Shown: positions 44,751-53,522, counted from the first letter of the stretch. The stretch is 64,000 nucleotides of DNA from Nesterenkonia sedimenti (GCF_012641515.1 NZ_JABAHY010000011.1:22598-86597), one strand, 5' to 3'. The notes: generated by a model not told the origin, from the letters alone. Numbers and translations: made by a program.

Positions 44751-45509
44751 TTAGGCGTCCTCCTCTTCGTCGTCGTGAACGTCTTTGCCGGTCAGCGCGA
44801 CGAAAGCATCCTCCAGAGTCGCCGACTGAGTCTGTTCCTTGAGCTGATGCGGACTGCCCTGAGCAATGACCCGACCCTCGTCGATCAGTGCGACCCGGTT
44901 GCAGAGCCGTTCGACCTCATCCATGGCGTGACTGACCAGGATCACGGTCTGGTCACTGAGCGACTCAATAGTTGACCACACCCGCCGCCGGGCTTTGGGG
45001 TCCAGCCCGGTAGTGAGTTCATCGAGAATCACCACCCTGGGTTGGCCGATAAGGGCCAACGCAATGGACAGCCGCTGCATCTGGCCGCCGGAGAGATTGT
45101 CAAATTTTGTTCTGGCCTTATCGGTCAGCTGCACCATGGACAGGGCGCGATCGGTCTCCAGGGGGTTGGGGTAGAAACTGCGGTAGAGATTCACCAGTTC
45201 CCGCACGGTCAGAGAACCATGCAGGTAGGCCTGCTGCAGCTGCACCCCCAGAATCTGCCGGACCTTGGCCCGGTCGGTGAAAGGATCAAGGCCTAGGATC
45301 CGCACTGATCCCTCTGAGGGTTGGCGAAGTCCGGCGATCATCTCGACTGTAGTGGTCTTACCAGCGCCATTGGTGCCCAGGATGCCGAAAGTCTCACCTC
45401 GGCCGATCTGCAGGCTGATTCCGTCGACTGCTGTTTTATGCTTATACCGCTTGACCAGATGCTGGGCATCGATGGCCAGAGGCGTGTTCTGTTCTAACTG
45501 TTCTGTCAT
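44751..45509 (-). CDS. ABC transporter ATP-binding protein
   Basis: 252-residue exporter ATPase. Walker A is ILGTNGAGKTTTVEMIAG, signature LSGGQMQRLSIALALIG, Walker B VVILDELTTGLDPKARR, switch His in LVSHAMDEVERLC. It is first in a two-gene unit with the ABC-2 permease and is divergent from a histidine kinase. Confidence 0.94.
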   Translation of the reverse strand: MTEQLEQNTPLAIDAQHLVKRYKHKTAVDGISLQIGRGETFGILGTNGAGKTTTVEMIAGLRQPSEGSVRILGLDPFTDRAKVRQILGVQLQQAYLHGSLTVRELVNLYRSFYPNPLETDRALSMVQLTDKARTKFDNLSGGQMQRLSIALALIGQPRVVILDELTTGLDPKARRRVWSTIESLSDQTVILVSHAMDEVERLCNRVALIDEGRVIAQGSPHQLKEQTQSATLEDAFVALTGKDVHDDEEEDA

Positions 45510-45606
45510 GTCATTTAGCTTTCCGGCTAAGGCGGGCGCGCACCCCTGCCTGCGGTCATCACCTCGGCCATGACTTTCGGCACCCCTGCAGTCGCGGGAC
45601 CTTCAG

Positions 45607-45612
45607 TAGGCT
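45607..45612 (+). promoter_or_regulatory. -10 element for leaderless histidine kinase gene
   Basis: TAGGCT ends 8 nt before the ATG at 45621. Confidence 0.45.
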
Positions 45613-45620
45613 GAACATCT

Positions 45621-46790
45621 ATGGAGCAGCACCAAGCCCCACCAGCGGGGAAGCAGAAGGGAATCGGACAACGCCGGTTCGCCGAGCAGTATGCAGGCGT
45701 TGCGATCCTGGTCCTCTGCCTGGGATTGGGAGCCGTGCTCTTCTTCGCCGGCACTGAGACCCTTATCCCGGGGCCTGTGTGGCTTACCCTGCTGGTGGTC
45801 AGCGTGGGCGGCCTCCTGATCGCCGGAGACTCCAGCAGGCCCCGCCCGTGGGCCTTGGCTGCCTACTGGACCTCAGTGGCCTCCTCCTGGGTCTTGATCG
45901 CCAGCCTCCCACCACAGAACTTCGGCATGATGGTGGTACTGCTGGTGGTCATCGCTGCAGTAGGCAGTTACGTCGTGCCGTTATGGGCTGCTTGGGTAGT
46001 GGTCGCCTTGAATATGGCCGTGGTGCTGAGCATTTTCCTGGTCCACGGTGCCCCGCTGGCGGATACGAGCGTCTGGGTGGTCTTCTACACGATCATCCAT
46101 ATCGCCGGGGTTCTGAGCACCTACGCCCTGTACCGGGAGTCGCTGCTGCGGGCTGAGTTGGAGGAGAAGAACCTCGAACTGGAGGCAGCCGGAGTGCTGC
46201 TGGAGAACTCTGCGGCCACGGCTGAGCGGCTGCGAATCTCCCGGGAGTTACATGATGCGGTGGGCCATCAGCTCACCGTGCTCAATCTCGAGCTGGAAGC
46301 GGCTAAGCACCGGGTCAAGGGCGATCAGGCCGAGCCCCATGTGGAACGGGCCGCGGCAGTGGCCAAAGGACTGTTGGCCGATGTGCGCACAACTGTGGGA
46401 GAGCTGCGCGAATCTGACCCCGGCGACATTCAGGCAAGCCTCGAGCGACTCGGTGCGGCTGTGCCCTCCCTGGAGATCCACATTGAGGTCGACCCCGAGG
46501 TCACCGTGGATGAGCAACAGGCAGCAGCGCTGGTCAGAGCCGCCCAGGAGATCATCACCAATGCAGTCAAACACTCCGAGGCCCAGGAGGTTTCGCTGAC
46601 CCTGAACCGCCAGGAGGAGGCCGCCGTCCTCACCGGCACTAATGACGGGTTGGCACCGAAATCCATCACCCTCGGCCATGGGCTGACCGGCCTTCGCGAA
46701 CGCGTAGAACTGCTGGGTGGAGAGTTGAAAGTCACCAGTCATCCCATATTCACCGTCGAAGTGAAGCTGCCGGTGGGGGAGCGGGCATGA
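45621..46790 (+). CDS. NarL-type sensor histidine kinase
   Basis: 389-residue membrane kinase. Five to six membrane segments cover about residues 22-165. A short coiled coil follows, then the HisKA_3 phosphoacceptor in ISRELHDAVGHQLTVLNLELE (about residue 213) and an HATPase domain with QEIITNAVKHSEA and TLGHGLTGLRERVELLGG. There is no large extracellular sensor, so it probably senses the membrane, like envelope-stress kinases. It overlaps its response regulator by 4 nt and faces the exporter genes. Confidence 0.94.
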   Translation: MEQHQAPPAGKQKGIGQRRFAEQYAGVAILVLCLGLGAVLFFAGTETLIPGPVWLTLLVVSVGGLLIAGDSSRPRPWALAAYWTSVASSWVLIASLPPQNFGMMVVLLVVIAAVGSYVVPLWAAWVVVALNMAVVLSIFLVHGAPLADTSVWVVFYTIIHIAGVLSTYALYRESLLRAELEEKNLELEAAGVLLENSAATAERLRISRELHDAVGHQLTVLNLELEAAKHRVKGDQAEPHVERAAAVAKGLLADVRTTVGELRESDPGDIQASLERLGAAVPSLEIHIEVDPEVTVDEQQAAALVRAAQEIITNAVKHSEAQEVSLTLNRQEEAAVLTGTNDGLAPKSITLGHGLTGLRERVELLGGELKVTSHPIFTVEVKLPVGERA

Positions 46791-47467
46791 GCCAAGAGCA
46801 GCAGCCGACAGTACGGGTGATGGTCGTCGACGACCAGACCCTGGTACGCCACGGCATTCGGACCCTCTTGGAACTGGGCGGGATCACCGTGGCAGCTGAA
46901 GCCGGCGACGGCGCCGAAGCTCTTGAAGTGCTCAAACAGCTCTCAGAGCCAGAAACCAGACCCGAGGTCGTCCTCCTTGACCTGCGGATGCCCCGGTATG
47001 ACGGGCTGTGGTTCCTGAAACAGGCGCAGGAAGCAGAGATCGAGATTCCGGTGCTGGTGCTGACAACTTTCGACGACGACACCCTCGTCCTCGATGCACT
47101 CAGGGCCGGGGCCAGGGGGTACCTCCTCAAAGATGTCACAGTCGAACAGCTTGCCGAGGCGGTTCACGCGCTCGCAGCTGGAGGAACCTTGATCGCCCCA
47201 TCGATCACAGACCGGTTGGTCAGAGCCATCAAAACTGCTCCGCCACCGGCGGGAGCAGCCGGAGCTGCGGTGGAACCCCTCAGCGAACGCGAAACCGAGG
47301 TGCTCCGGCTGGTTGCCGAGGGTTACTCCAATCGACAGATCGCCGAACTGGTTCACCTCGCCGAGGGCACGGTGAAGAACCACATCTCAACAATCCTGGT
47401 GAAACTCGGCGCCAGGGACCGCACAAATGCGGTTCTACGGGCGATTCGCGAAGGAATGCTGGGTTAG
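46787..47467 (+). CDS. LuxR-family response regulator
   Basis: 226-residue NarL-type regulator. The phosphoacceptor Asp is in VVLLDLRMPRYDG, the acidic pair in MVVDDQTLVR, and the conserved Lys in GYLLKDVTVEQL. The C-terminal LuxR helix-turn-helix is LSERETEVLRLVAEGYSNRQIAE and EGTVKNHISTILVKLGARDR. Its target is likely the divergent ABC-2 exporter. Confidence 0.95.
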   Translation: MSQEQQPTVRVMVVDDQTLVRHGIRTLLELGGITVAAEAGDGAEALEVLKQLSEPETRPEVVLLDLRMPRYDGLWFLKQAQEAEIEIPVLVLTTFDDDTLVLDALRAGARGYLLKDVTVEQLAEAVHALAAGGTLIAPSITDRLVRAIKTAPPPAGAAGAAVEPLSERETEVLRLVAEGYSNRQIAELVHLAEGTVKNHISTILVKLGARDRTNAVLRAIREGMLG

Positions 47468-47549
47468 AAGACCACATCGGGGGCCTACGGATGCTAAGTT
47501 GGCTTGCGGTAATAATTTCTTCTGCGTAGAGACACGAGGAGCCCGTAGC

Positions 47550-47936
47550 ATGAGCAACGTTCCCGCCGAGCTGAAGTACAGCGCCGAGCACGAATGGATC
47601 GCCACCGCAGACAGTGACTCCGTGGTGCGCATCGGTATCACCGATTTCGCTCAGGACGCGCTCGGCGAAGTGGTCTACGTAGAGCACCCCGAGGTGGGCG
47701 CTACAGTCTCCGCCGGCGATGTCGTCGGTGAGGTGGAGTCGACCAAATCTGTCTCTGATATCTACGCCCCGGTCTCCGGTGAGATCGTCAAGGTCAACGA
47801 GGCCCTGGACGATGAGCCTCAGACGATCAACTCCGATCCCTACGGCGCGGGCTGGCTCTTTGAGGTCAAACTGGCCGAGGACTCCGGGCTCGACGCACTG
47901 CTCAGTGCAGAGGATTACACCAAACAGGTGGGCTGA
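47550..47936 (+). CDS. gcvH: Glycine cleavage system H protein
   Basis: 128-residue lipoyl carrier of the glycine cleavage complex. The lipoylated Lys is in GEVESTKSVSDIYAP. Start is the ATG at 47550 with GAGGAGCCC upstream; an in-frame extension to 47427 overlaps the response regulator and is rejected. gcvT and gcvP are not in the window. Its position before garA is conserved in other actinobacteria, where it may link glycine metabolism to GarA. Confidence 0.96.
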   Translation: MSNVPAELKYSAEHEWIATADSDSVVRIGITDFAQDALGEVVYVEHPEVGATVSAGDVVGEVESTKSVSDIYAPVSGEIVKVNEALDDEPQTINSDPYGAGWLFEVKLAEDSGLDALLSAEDYTKQVG

Positions 47937-48002
47937 AAGCCAGGTTTTGTTATAGGGTTGTTATCCTATGACCGTAGGCCTATGTGCCGAGAGGAGGCAG
48001 TG

Positions 48003-48449
48003 ATGTCGCAGCAAAACGACCAGGACAATGATCCCGCGCCCGAGAGTGCTGAGGAGACTACCTCCATTGCCCTGCCCCCGGCGCAGACCGGCCCCAACGA
48101 GACAATTCTCTCGGAGCAGGACACTGCCGCTATCAGTGCACTGCCGAAGAACTCCGCTCTGCTGATTGCCCATACCGGAGCCAATCAGGGAGCCCGCTTC
48201 CTGATCGACAAGGACCACACCACAGTGGGCCGACACCCCGAGGCAGATATCTTCCTCGACGATGTCACCGTCTCCCGCCGGCATGTCACGATCAACCGGG
48301 CCGGTGAGGACAGCTTCGAACTGGTGGACCTCGGCAGCCTCAATGGCACCTATGTCAACCATGACCGGGTGGACAAGCTGATGCTCAACACCGGGGACGA
48401 ACTGCAGATCGGCAAATTCCGGCTGACCTTCTACACCGGTAGCAAATAA
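48003..48449 (+). CDS. garA: FHA-domain metabolic regulator GarA/OdhI
   Basis: 148-residue forkhead-associated protein. The N-terminal phosphorylation motif is EETTSIALPP (ETTS), matching the site that PknB/PknG-type kinases modify in Mycobacterium and Corynebacterium. The FHA domain (about 55-145) has TTVGRHPEADIFLDDVTVSRRH and LGSLNGTYVNHDRV. GarA inhibits 2-oxoglutarate dehydrogenase and acts on glutamate metabolism in those genera. Start is the ATG at 48003 after GAGGAGG; the GTG at 48000 is possible. Confidence 0.95.
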   Translation: MSQQNDQDNDPAPESAEETTSIALPPAQTGPNETILSEQDTAAISALPKNSALLIAHTGANQGARFLIDKDHTTVGRHPEADIFLDDVTVSRRHVTINRAGEDSFELVDLGSLNGTYVNHDRVDKLMLNTGDELQIGKFRLTFYTGSK

Positions 48450-48545
48450 CACCGCCGAAGGCCAAATCACCGCACGTCCGGACCCAGCACGCTATCCTGG
48501 GGCTGACTTCTTTCCTTCCCCTGAAACCTGAAAGAGGATGCGCCC

Positions 48546-49307
48546 GTGAGTGCAACACCAGCCCGTCAGCCCAAAGAGGGTGACAACTCATCAGCCAGTT
48601 CCGCCAATTCCCATGTCTTCACGATCTCTGAAGTTCTGCGTGAACTTCAGAACGAATTCCCGGATCTCTCGGCCTCCAAGCTGCGGTTCCTCGAAGAGCG
48701 CGACCTCGTCAAACCCGCCCGTACCCAGTCGGGCTACCGCAAATACTCTGCGGCCGATGTCGAGCGGCTCCGCTTCATCCTGGCTCTCCAGCGTGACCGG
48801 TACATGCCGCTGGATGTCATCAAACAGACCATGGACGCCATTGACGCCGGAGAGAAGCCTGAGTCGCTGCCGGAGTCAGCACCAGTGGGTCCCCGGGAGG
48901 TGACCAATGAGCTCGCCGCCCAGATCACCGGACGAAGCCGGCCGATGAGCCGCAAGGAGCTTCGAGCGCTCTCAGGGGCCACCCGCGGGATGCTCGACAC
49001 GCTCGAGAAGTTCCGCATCATCTCTGCCGATGCCCAAGGCAATTACAGCCACCACGATCTCAAAGCGGTTAAAGCTGTGCGCGTTCTGGCCCGCTATGGA
49101 CTGGAACCGAAGCACCTGGCAACACTGCGTCGCTCGGCTGATGCCGAACTCGATCTCATCGCCCGGGCGATGGCCCCGCATGCTGCACGCAAGGACGCCG
49201 CAGCCCGCGCCCGGGTCGCAGAATCTTCCAAAGAGATGCTCCAGTGCCTGAAGGATCTGCGGGCATCCATCATGGACTCCGCGGTCGAAAAGATCGACAA
49301 GCGGTAA
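48546..49307 (+). CDS. ftsR: MerR-family regulator FtsR
   Basis: 253-residue transcription factor matching the FtsR type (Corynebacterium FtsR, M. tuberculosis Rv1828), which regulates ftsZ. MerR DNA-binding N-terminus: FTISEVLRELQNEFPDLSASKL, RFLEERDLVKPARTQSGYRKY and VERLRFILALQRDRYMPLDV. A second HTH-like region follows in the middle (about 120-190). It starts with GTG. It sits between garA and the DUF151 gene, the conserved order. Confidence 0.93.
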   Translation: MSATPARQPKEGDNSSASSANSHVFTISEVLRELQNEFPDLSASKLRFLEERDLVKPARTQSGYRKYSAADVERLRFILALQRDRYMPLDVIKQTMDAIDAGEKPESLPESAPVGPREVTNELAAQITGRSRPMSRKELRALSGATRGMLDTLEKFRIISADAQGNYSHHDLKAVKAVRVLARYGLEPKHLATLRRSADAELDLIARAMAPHAARKDAAARARVAESSKEMLQCLKDLRASIMDSAVEKIDKR

Positions 49308-49340
49308 AACCTTGCATAGGCAGCATTGCCGCCCGGGGCA

Positions 49341-49346
49341 TACACT
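49341..49346 (+). promoter_or_regulatory. -10 element for leaderless DUF151 gene
   Basis: TACACT ends 6 nt before the ATG at 49353. Confidence 0.5.
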
Positions 49347-49352
49347 GGTGGC

Positions 49353-49928
49353 ATGGACGATGCGCAGGTTCCACTCGAGGTAGTCGGCGTCAGAGTCGAA
49401 CTGCCCAGCAACCAGCCTGTGCTCATTCTCCGCGGCGTGGATGCTGAAACCGAAGGTCTCCATGTGGCCGTGGTGGTAGGACCAGCAGAGGCCGCAGCAG
49501 TCGCCAGGGCGCTTCAGGGGGAAGTCCCGCCCCGGCCGATGACCCATGATCTGCTCACCAGCGTGTTGGAAACTCTGGGTCAAGGAGTAGAAGCCGTAGA
49601 AGTCCGGCTCCTAGATGCCAGCACCTATGCCGGCACCATTCATCTGAACAACGGCAAACAGATTGACGCCCGGGCCTCGGATGCCATCGCAGTGGCAGTG
49701 CGAGCCCACTGCGAAGTCACTATGAAAGCCGAAACTCTCCGTGCAGTCTCGGTGACTCCTCGCTATCGATCCACCGAATCAGCGGGGGAGGGGCGCTCCG
49801 AATCGACCCCGGGAGCCAGTCCAGAGGCAGCTACCGTTACGCAGAAGGGGCCGATCTCCGAGGATGAGATCCGTGAGTTCCAAAAATTCCTCTCCGATGC
49901 CGGTCCGGAGGACTTCGACCGTTCATGA
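49353..49928 (+). CDS. Bifunctional nuclease family protein (DUF151)
   Basis: 191-residue protein of the DUF151 family, some members of which have RNase/DNase activity in plants. The core is PLEVVGVRVELPSNQPVLILRG, VVVGPAEAAAVARAL, RPMTHDLLTSVLETLG and NNGKQIDARASDAIAVAVR. Orthologous to M. tuberculosis Rv1829. The last 45 residues are low-complexity and Glu/Ser-rich. Start is the ATG at 49353, set by the upstream -10. Confidence 0.9.
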   Translation: MDDAQVPLEVVGVRVELPSNQPVLILRGVDAETEGLHVAVVVGPAEAAAVARALQGEVPPRPMTHDLLTSVLETLGQGVEAVEVRLLDASTYAGTIHLNNGKQIDARASDAIAVAVRAHCEVTMKAETLRAVSVTPRYRSTESAGEGRSESTPGASPEAATVTQKGPISEDEIREFQKFLSDAGPEDFDRS

Positions 49929-50050
49929 TCCAACCCCCAATTGGCACCCGGAACATGCGACGCGCAGCGGGCCTACCACACCAGCAGCGGCCGACGCCGC
50001 TAGACTGGAGCGCAGAATTGCTCGATGACCGCCCAGGAAAGGTGACCTGA

Positions 50051-50674
50051 GTGAAGGACCAACGCGCCGACTCGGCCCCGCGTACTCATCTGCGCACAGC
50101 CGCTCAGGAGCCCCTGTTCACCGACGGGATGTCAGACCTCAACGAGGAGCTCGGCTACCGCGGCCCCACCGCCTGCTCGGCAGCGGGGATCACCTACCGA
50201 CAGCTCGACTACTGGGCGCGCACAAAGCTCGTGGAGCCCTCCCTGCGCAATGCCTCAGGCTCCGGCTCCGCCCGGCTTTACTCTTTCCGCGACATCCTGG
50301 TGCTCAAAGTCGTCAAACGGCTCCTGGACACAGGAGTCTCCCTGCAGCAGATCCGCAGTGCGATCGAACACCTCCGCGAACGTGGTGTGCAGGACCTGGC
50401 CGAGATCACGCTGATGTCTGATGGCGCATCCGTCTATGAGTGCACCTCCCATGATGAGGTCATTGACCTCGTCCAGGGCGGGCAGGGCGTCTTCGGTATT
50501 GCCGTGGGTCGTGTCTGGCGCGAAGTCGAAGGAAGCCTCGCAGAGCTTCCTCGGGAGCGAAGCACCGAGCCGGCCACCGGTCAGAAGGCCGAGTCCAGCC
50601 AGCCCGAGATCGCCGAATTCGCAGAGATGGACGAACTGGCCCAGATGCGGGCACGCCGCCAGCAGGCCTCCTAA
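50051..50674 (+). CDS. MerR-family regulator (McdR-like)
   Basis: 207-residue MerR-type regulator starting with GTG after AGGAAAGGTG. The DNA-binding region is GPTACSAAGITYRQLDYWARTKLVEPSLR and ARLYSFRDILVLKVVKRLLDTG. It matches M. tuberculosis Rv1830 (McdR, linked to cell division). It ends the conserved gcvH-garA-ftsR-DUF151-MerR array. Confidence 0.9.
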   Translation: MKDQRADSAPRTHLRTAAQEPLFTDGMSDLNEELGYRGPTACSAAGITYRQLDYWARTKLVEPSLRNASGSGSARLYSFRDILVLKVVKRLLDTGVSLQQIRSAIEHLRERGVQDLAEITLMSDGASVYECTSHDEVIDLVQGGQGVFGIAVGRVWREVEGSLAELPRERSTEPATGQKAESSQPEIAEFAEMDELAQMRARRQQAS

Positions 50675-50684
50675 GACTGAAAAA

Positions 50685-50708
50685 CCCCCGCCCCAGAGGG
50701 GCAGGGGG
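50685..50708 (-). terminator. Bidirectional terminator between MerR and ParA genes
   Basis: Stem CCCCC-G-CCCC / GGGG-C-(A)-GGGGG with a 3-nt loop. On the minus strand it is followed by TTTTTC, so it is a canonical intrinsic terminator for the ParA transcript and may also end the MerR transcript. Confidence 0.75.
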
Positions 50709-50722
50709 ATCAGGTTAGGTTT

Positions 50723-51529
50723 CTATTTCTTCAGCTTCTTGGCCGGCACCAGCTGCTTGAGCAGCTCATCGAAGCTCTTGGCCATATCCTTGACCGGATC
50801 ACCAGGCCACTGGTGGACCGGGTATGCCGCGCCCTGAATCTGCTGCCAATGCGGGTTTTCCTCCAGTACAGGAAGCATCAGCTTGTCCTGGTAGAGGCGC
50901 TCCATCTCCAGCAGACGGTACTCATGCTCAGCAGAATCAGCACGGGCGCGGTTGACCACAACACCAGCCTGAGTCAGCTGAGGGGCGAATTCATTGGAGA
51001 ACATCCGGATCGCACGCATGGTCCGCTCGGTGCCGGCAACGGAGAAGAGGCTCGGCTCGGCAACCAGCAGTACCTGATGCGAGGCAGCCCAGGCGATACG
51101 TGTCAGCCCGGACAGGGAGGGCGGGCAGTCCACCAGCACCAGCTCGTAGCCGCTGAGGCCCTCCAGAAGAGTCTTGAGTCGTTTCATATCCCGCGGCCGG
51201 ATATCCGGGCGGTCGAATGCAGCAGAGAGTGCAGAGCCGACGACGACGTCGAGCGTTGCAGTTTTCTTCTGCTCATCATCCAACAGATCCAGCCAGCCGG
51301 AGGGCACCGCATGCTCAGCGACATTCGCCTTGCGGGCTTCCTTCAACAGCTGGCCAGCCTCCCGGCCTGCCCCTCGGGACACATTGAGGCCAGTGGTGGC
51401 ATCGGCATGCGGGTCCAGGTCGATCACCAAGGTCTTGACGCCGCTGTTCAGAGCCGCGGAGGCCAGACCCATGGTGACCGAGGTCTTCCCGACCCCGCCT
51501 TTCAAGCTGGACACGCTGAGAATTTGCAC
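50723..51529 (-). CDS. ParA/MinD-like ATPase
   Basis: 268-residue deviant Walker A ATPase. The motif is SLKGGVGKTSVTMGLASAA, with IDLDPHADATTGL and VLVDCPPSLSGLTRI as the other nucleotide motifs. The C-terminus is Lys-rich. It lacks a parB partner nearby, so it is an orphan of the ParA/MinD group and not the chromosomal parA. A TAGGAT -10 lies 6 nt upstream of its GTG. Confidence 0.92.
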   Translation of the reverse strand: MQILSVSSLKGGVGKTSVTMGLASAALNSGVKTLVIDLDPHADATTGLNVSRGAGREAGQLLKEARKANVAEHAVPSGWLDLLDDEQKKTATLDVVVGSALSAAFDRPDIRPRDMKRLKTLLEGLSGYELVLVDCPPSLSGLTRIAWAASHQVLLVAEPSLFSVAGTERTMRAIRMFSNEFAPQLTQAGVVVNRARADSAEHEYRLLEMERLYQDKLMLPVLEENPHWQQIQGAAYPVHQWPGDPVKDMAKSFDELLKQLVPAKKLKK

Positions 51530-51535
51530 CTCTCC

Positions 51536-51541
51536 ATCCTA
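51536..51541 (-). promoter_or_regulatory. -10 element for leaderless ParA-like gene
   Basis: Minus-strand TAGGAT ends 6 nt before the GTG at 51529. Confidence 0.45.
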
Positions 51542-51608
51542 TGACGGAAACGGCCCCCACAGGATGACCTGTGAGGGCACGTCGCTGGTGATTAATCCTC
51601 AGCTGAAA

Positions 51609-51938
51609 TCAGGAGATCTTCATCTCGCCCATCTCTTCCCAATCATCACCCTCGATCTGGCGGGAGATGATCTTCGGAGTCGAGACCAGGGCCTGAGCCA
51701 TCGGGCCATCAGCAGAGGTGGCCTTCTTGAAGTGATCGGAGTTCACATGGGGCTCGGCGCCGTCGTCGTCGAAGGCCTCGACGAGCACGTACTCGTTGGG
51801 GTTCTCCACGCTGCGGGACCACTCGAACCACTTGTTCTTGGGTTCAGCCCGGGTGGCCTCGGTGAACTCCCGGGTGATCTCGGGCCACTGATCGGCCAGC
51901 TCTGGCTTCACATTGAACTTCACCACAATCAAAATCAT
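51609..51938 (-). CDS. Antibiotic biosynthesis monooxygenase-domain (ABM) protein
   Basis: 109-residue small ferredoxin-fold protein of the ABM/quinol monooxygenase type: ILIVVKFNVKPELADQWPEI at the start, EWSRSVENPNEYVLVEAFDDD in the middle and HVNSDHFKKA. Start at 51938 (MILIVVKF) is chosen over 51956. The substrate is unknown. It is next to an IclR regulator and a GMC oxidoreductase operon. Confidence 0.85.
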   Translation of the reverse strand: MILIVVKFNVKPELADQWPEITREFTEATRAEPKNKWFEWSRSVENPNEYVLVEAFDDDGAEPHVNSDHFKKATSADGPMAQALVSTPKIISRQIEGDDWEEMGEMKIS

Positions 51939-52047
51939 GTTCTGGGTCCTTTCCATGCGGTTGGAGAGTTGGGGGCTGCACCATCCAGTCTTGCTGATGA
52001 GGACACTGCCACTCTACGGGGCTTCTCATCCGGCGAGAATGAACGAT

Positions 52048-52860
52048 TCAGGCCACCGCTACCGTGTGTCCGGAACGCAGGTAGCGGGAACACTGACCAG
52101 CATATTCGCGCAGCACCGTCTCGACCTGCCGTTGGCGCCCTGCAGCCTCAGATGTGGGAAGGCTCACCGCGATCGACCCGATCTGGACTCCGCTGCCGTT
52201 GCGGACCGGAACTGCCGCGCAGGTCTTCTCAGGGAGGAATTCCTCATGCTCCCAAGCGATCCCACAGGTGGCTACTTCCTGCAGGTGTGTATCCAACTGA
52301 ACAGGATCCACCACAGTATTCGGAGTCAGCATGGGCATCCCTCGGGCCCCAAGATAGGCAGAACGCTGATCCGGAAGCATTCCTGCCAGCAGGATCTTGC
52401 CGAAGGCAGTGGCATGGGCGGCCTCATGGAAGCCGAATCGCAGCGGCTGCAGCCGAGGGTGTGCCAGGCAGTCCGAGAGGTGAGTGAGCACGATATCCGA
52501 GCCCCGGTAGACAGCGAAATAAGCCGCCGCCTGCAGTTTTTTATGCACCTGATCGGTGGCCTGGCGGATTGCTGAGGGAGCCACCAAACGCTGGCGGAAG
52601 GATAGGCCCAGATCAAAACATTTCGGACCCAGTTCGAAGCGGCGCTCTTCCTTCAGGTGCACCAGATATCCGTGCTCCACCAGTTCCTGCAGCAATCGAT
52701 AGACACTGGCTAAGGGAATCTCCAGCCGATGTGCCACCTCTTTCGCGCTGGCGCTGCCCGAGGCAGCAACGGCCTCCAGCACCGAAAATGTCCGCTGAAT
52801 CACTGCAATCGAGGACACAAGCCTCAGCTCCTCTTCTGGTTTCTCATGTGGCGAGAACAT
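52048..52860 (-). CDS. IclR-family transcriptional regulator
   Basis: 270-residue regulator: winged HTH (about 15-75; IQRTFSVLEAVAASGSASAKEVAH and IPLASVYRLLQELVEHGYLV) and a C-terminal effector domain with HEAAHATAFGKILLAGM and WEHEEFLPEKTCAAVPVRN, the usual ligand pocket. It is divergent from the subunit-3/GMC oxidoreductase operon (start codons 77 bp apart) and probably controls it. Confidence 0.93.
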   Translation of the reverse strand: MFSPHEKPEEELRLVSSIAVIQRTFSVLEAVAASGSASAKEVAHRLEIPLASVYRLLQELVEHGYLVHLKEERRFELGPKCFDLGLSFRQRLVAPSAIRQATDQVHKKLQAAAYFAVYRGSDIVLTHLSDCLAHPRLQPLRFGFHEAAHATAFGKILLAGMLPDQRSAYLGARGMPMLTPNTVVDPVQLDTHLQEVATCGIAWEHEEFLPEKTCAAVPVRNGSGVQIGSIAVSLPTSEAAGRQRQVETVLREYAGQCSRYLRSGHTVAVA

Positions 52861-52937
52861 CTCTGGTGGTAAGTGTTGCAGATCACATAACTTCAGGGAA
52901 CCGGCACAGTGCGTGAGATCAGCAGTTAGGAAGCAGC
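52861..52937. promoter_or_regulatory. Divergent IclR/GMC operon control region
   Basis: 77 bp between the IclR and oxidoreductase operon starts. TAGGAAGC precedes the plus-strand ATG. I see no clear palindromic IclR operator; TGAGATCA at 52914-52921 is one possible half-site. Confidence 0.35.
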
Positions 52938-53522
52938 ATGGTTTTTCCCGCCAAATACCCCTCGCTCAACGCCATGGAGATGACGGAGGAGGCTCGTCAG
53001 ACACTGATTCGAGTCGTCCGCGTGGCCTTCCCCCATGAGTGTGTCCCCGATGGGCCATATGAGCGCACCGCGGACAAGATCCTCACCGAGGCCCAGAACG
53101 AGACGTGGTTCCGAGTGGCCCTGACCCAAGGACTGCTCTCCCTGAACCAACTGGCTGGCGGGGATTTCCAAGACCTCGACGACGAGGCTGCACTCCGAGT
53201 GCTGCGCCGAGTGGAAGGAACTGAATTCTTCGGATTCGTCCGCCGCACGACGGTGCTGAACCTTTACGACGATGACGAAGTCTGGGCTGCACTCGGCTAC
53301 GAGGGAGCTTCCTTTGACCAGGGCGGGTATATCAACCGCGGTTTCAATGACCTCGACTGGCTGCCCGATCCCCGTATCGACTATCCCGAGGGTGAGCAGC
53401 TCCCCGAGATTGCCCCCGGTGCGCTGGATGTTCCGAGCCCGGCAGTGGAATCCGGCGGGGGAGAGGACTCCACAAACCAGCCCGGTGCCACCAGCTCGGA
53501 TATGGAAGAGGTGAAGAAGTGA
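52938..53522 (+). CDS. Gluconate 2-dehydrogenase subunit 3-like protein
   Basis: 194-residue protein of the small subunit family that pairs with GMC oxidoreductases. It shows MTEEARQTLIRVVRVAFPHE, TEFFGFVRRTTVLNLYDDDEVWAALGYEG and the Pro/Glu-rich tail. Family members usually carry a Tat signal and help export their partner; this one has no signal peptide, so the pair is probably cytoplasmic or uses another route. It overlaps the GMC gene. Confidence 0.82.
   Translation: MVFPAKYPSLNAMEMTEEARQTLIRVVRVAFPHECVPDGPYERTADKILTEAQNETWFRVALTQGLLSLNQLAGGDFQDLDDEAALRVLRRVEGTEFFGFVRRTTVLNLYDDDEVWAALGYEGASFDQGGYINRGFNDLDWLPDPRIDYPEGEQLPEIAPGALDVPSPAVESGGGEDSTNQPGATSSDMEEVKK

Noticed and set aside
50723..51529. 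Chromosomal parA
   Set aside because: No parB, parS-type repeats, or the usual rnpA-rsmG-parA-parB neighbours are present.
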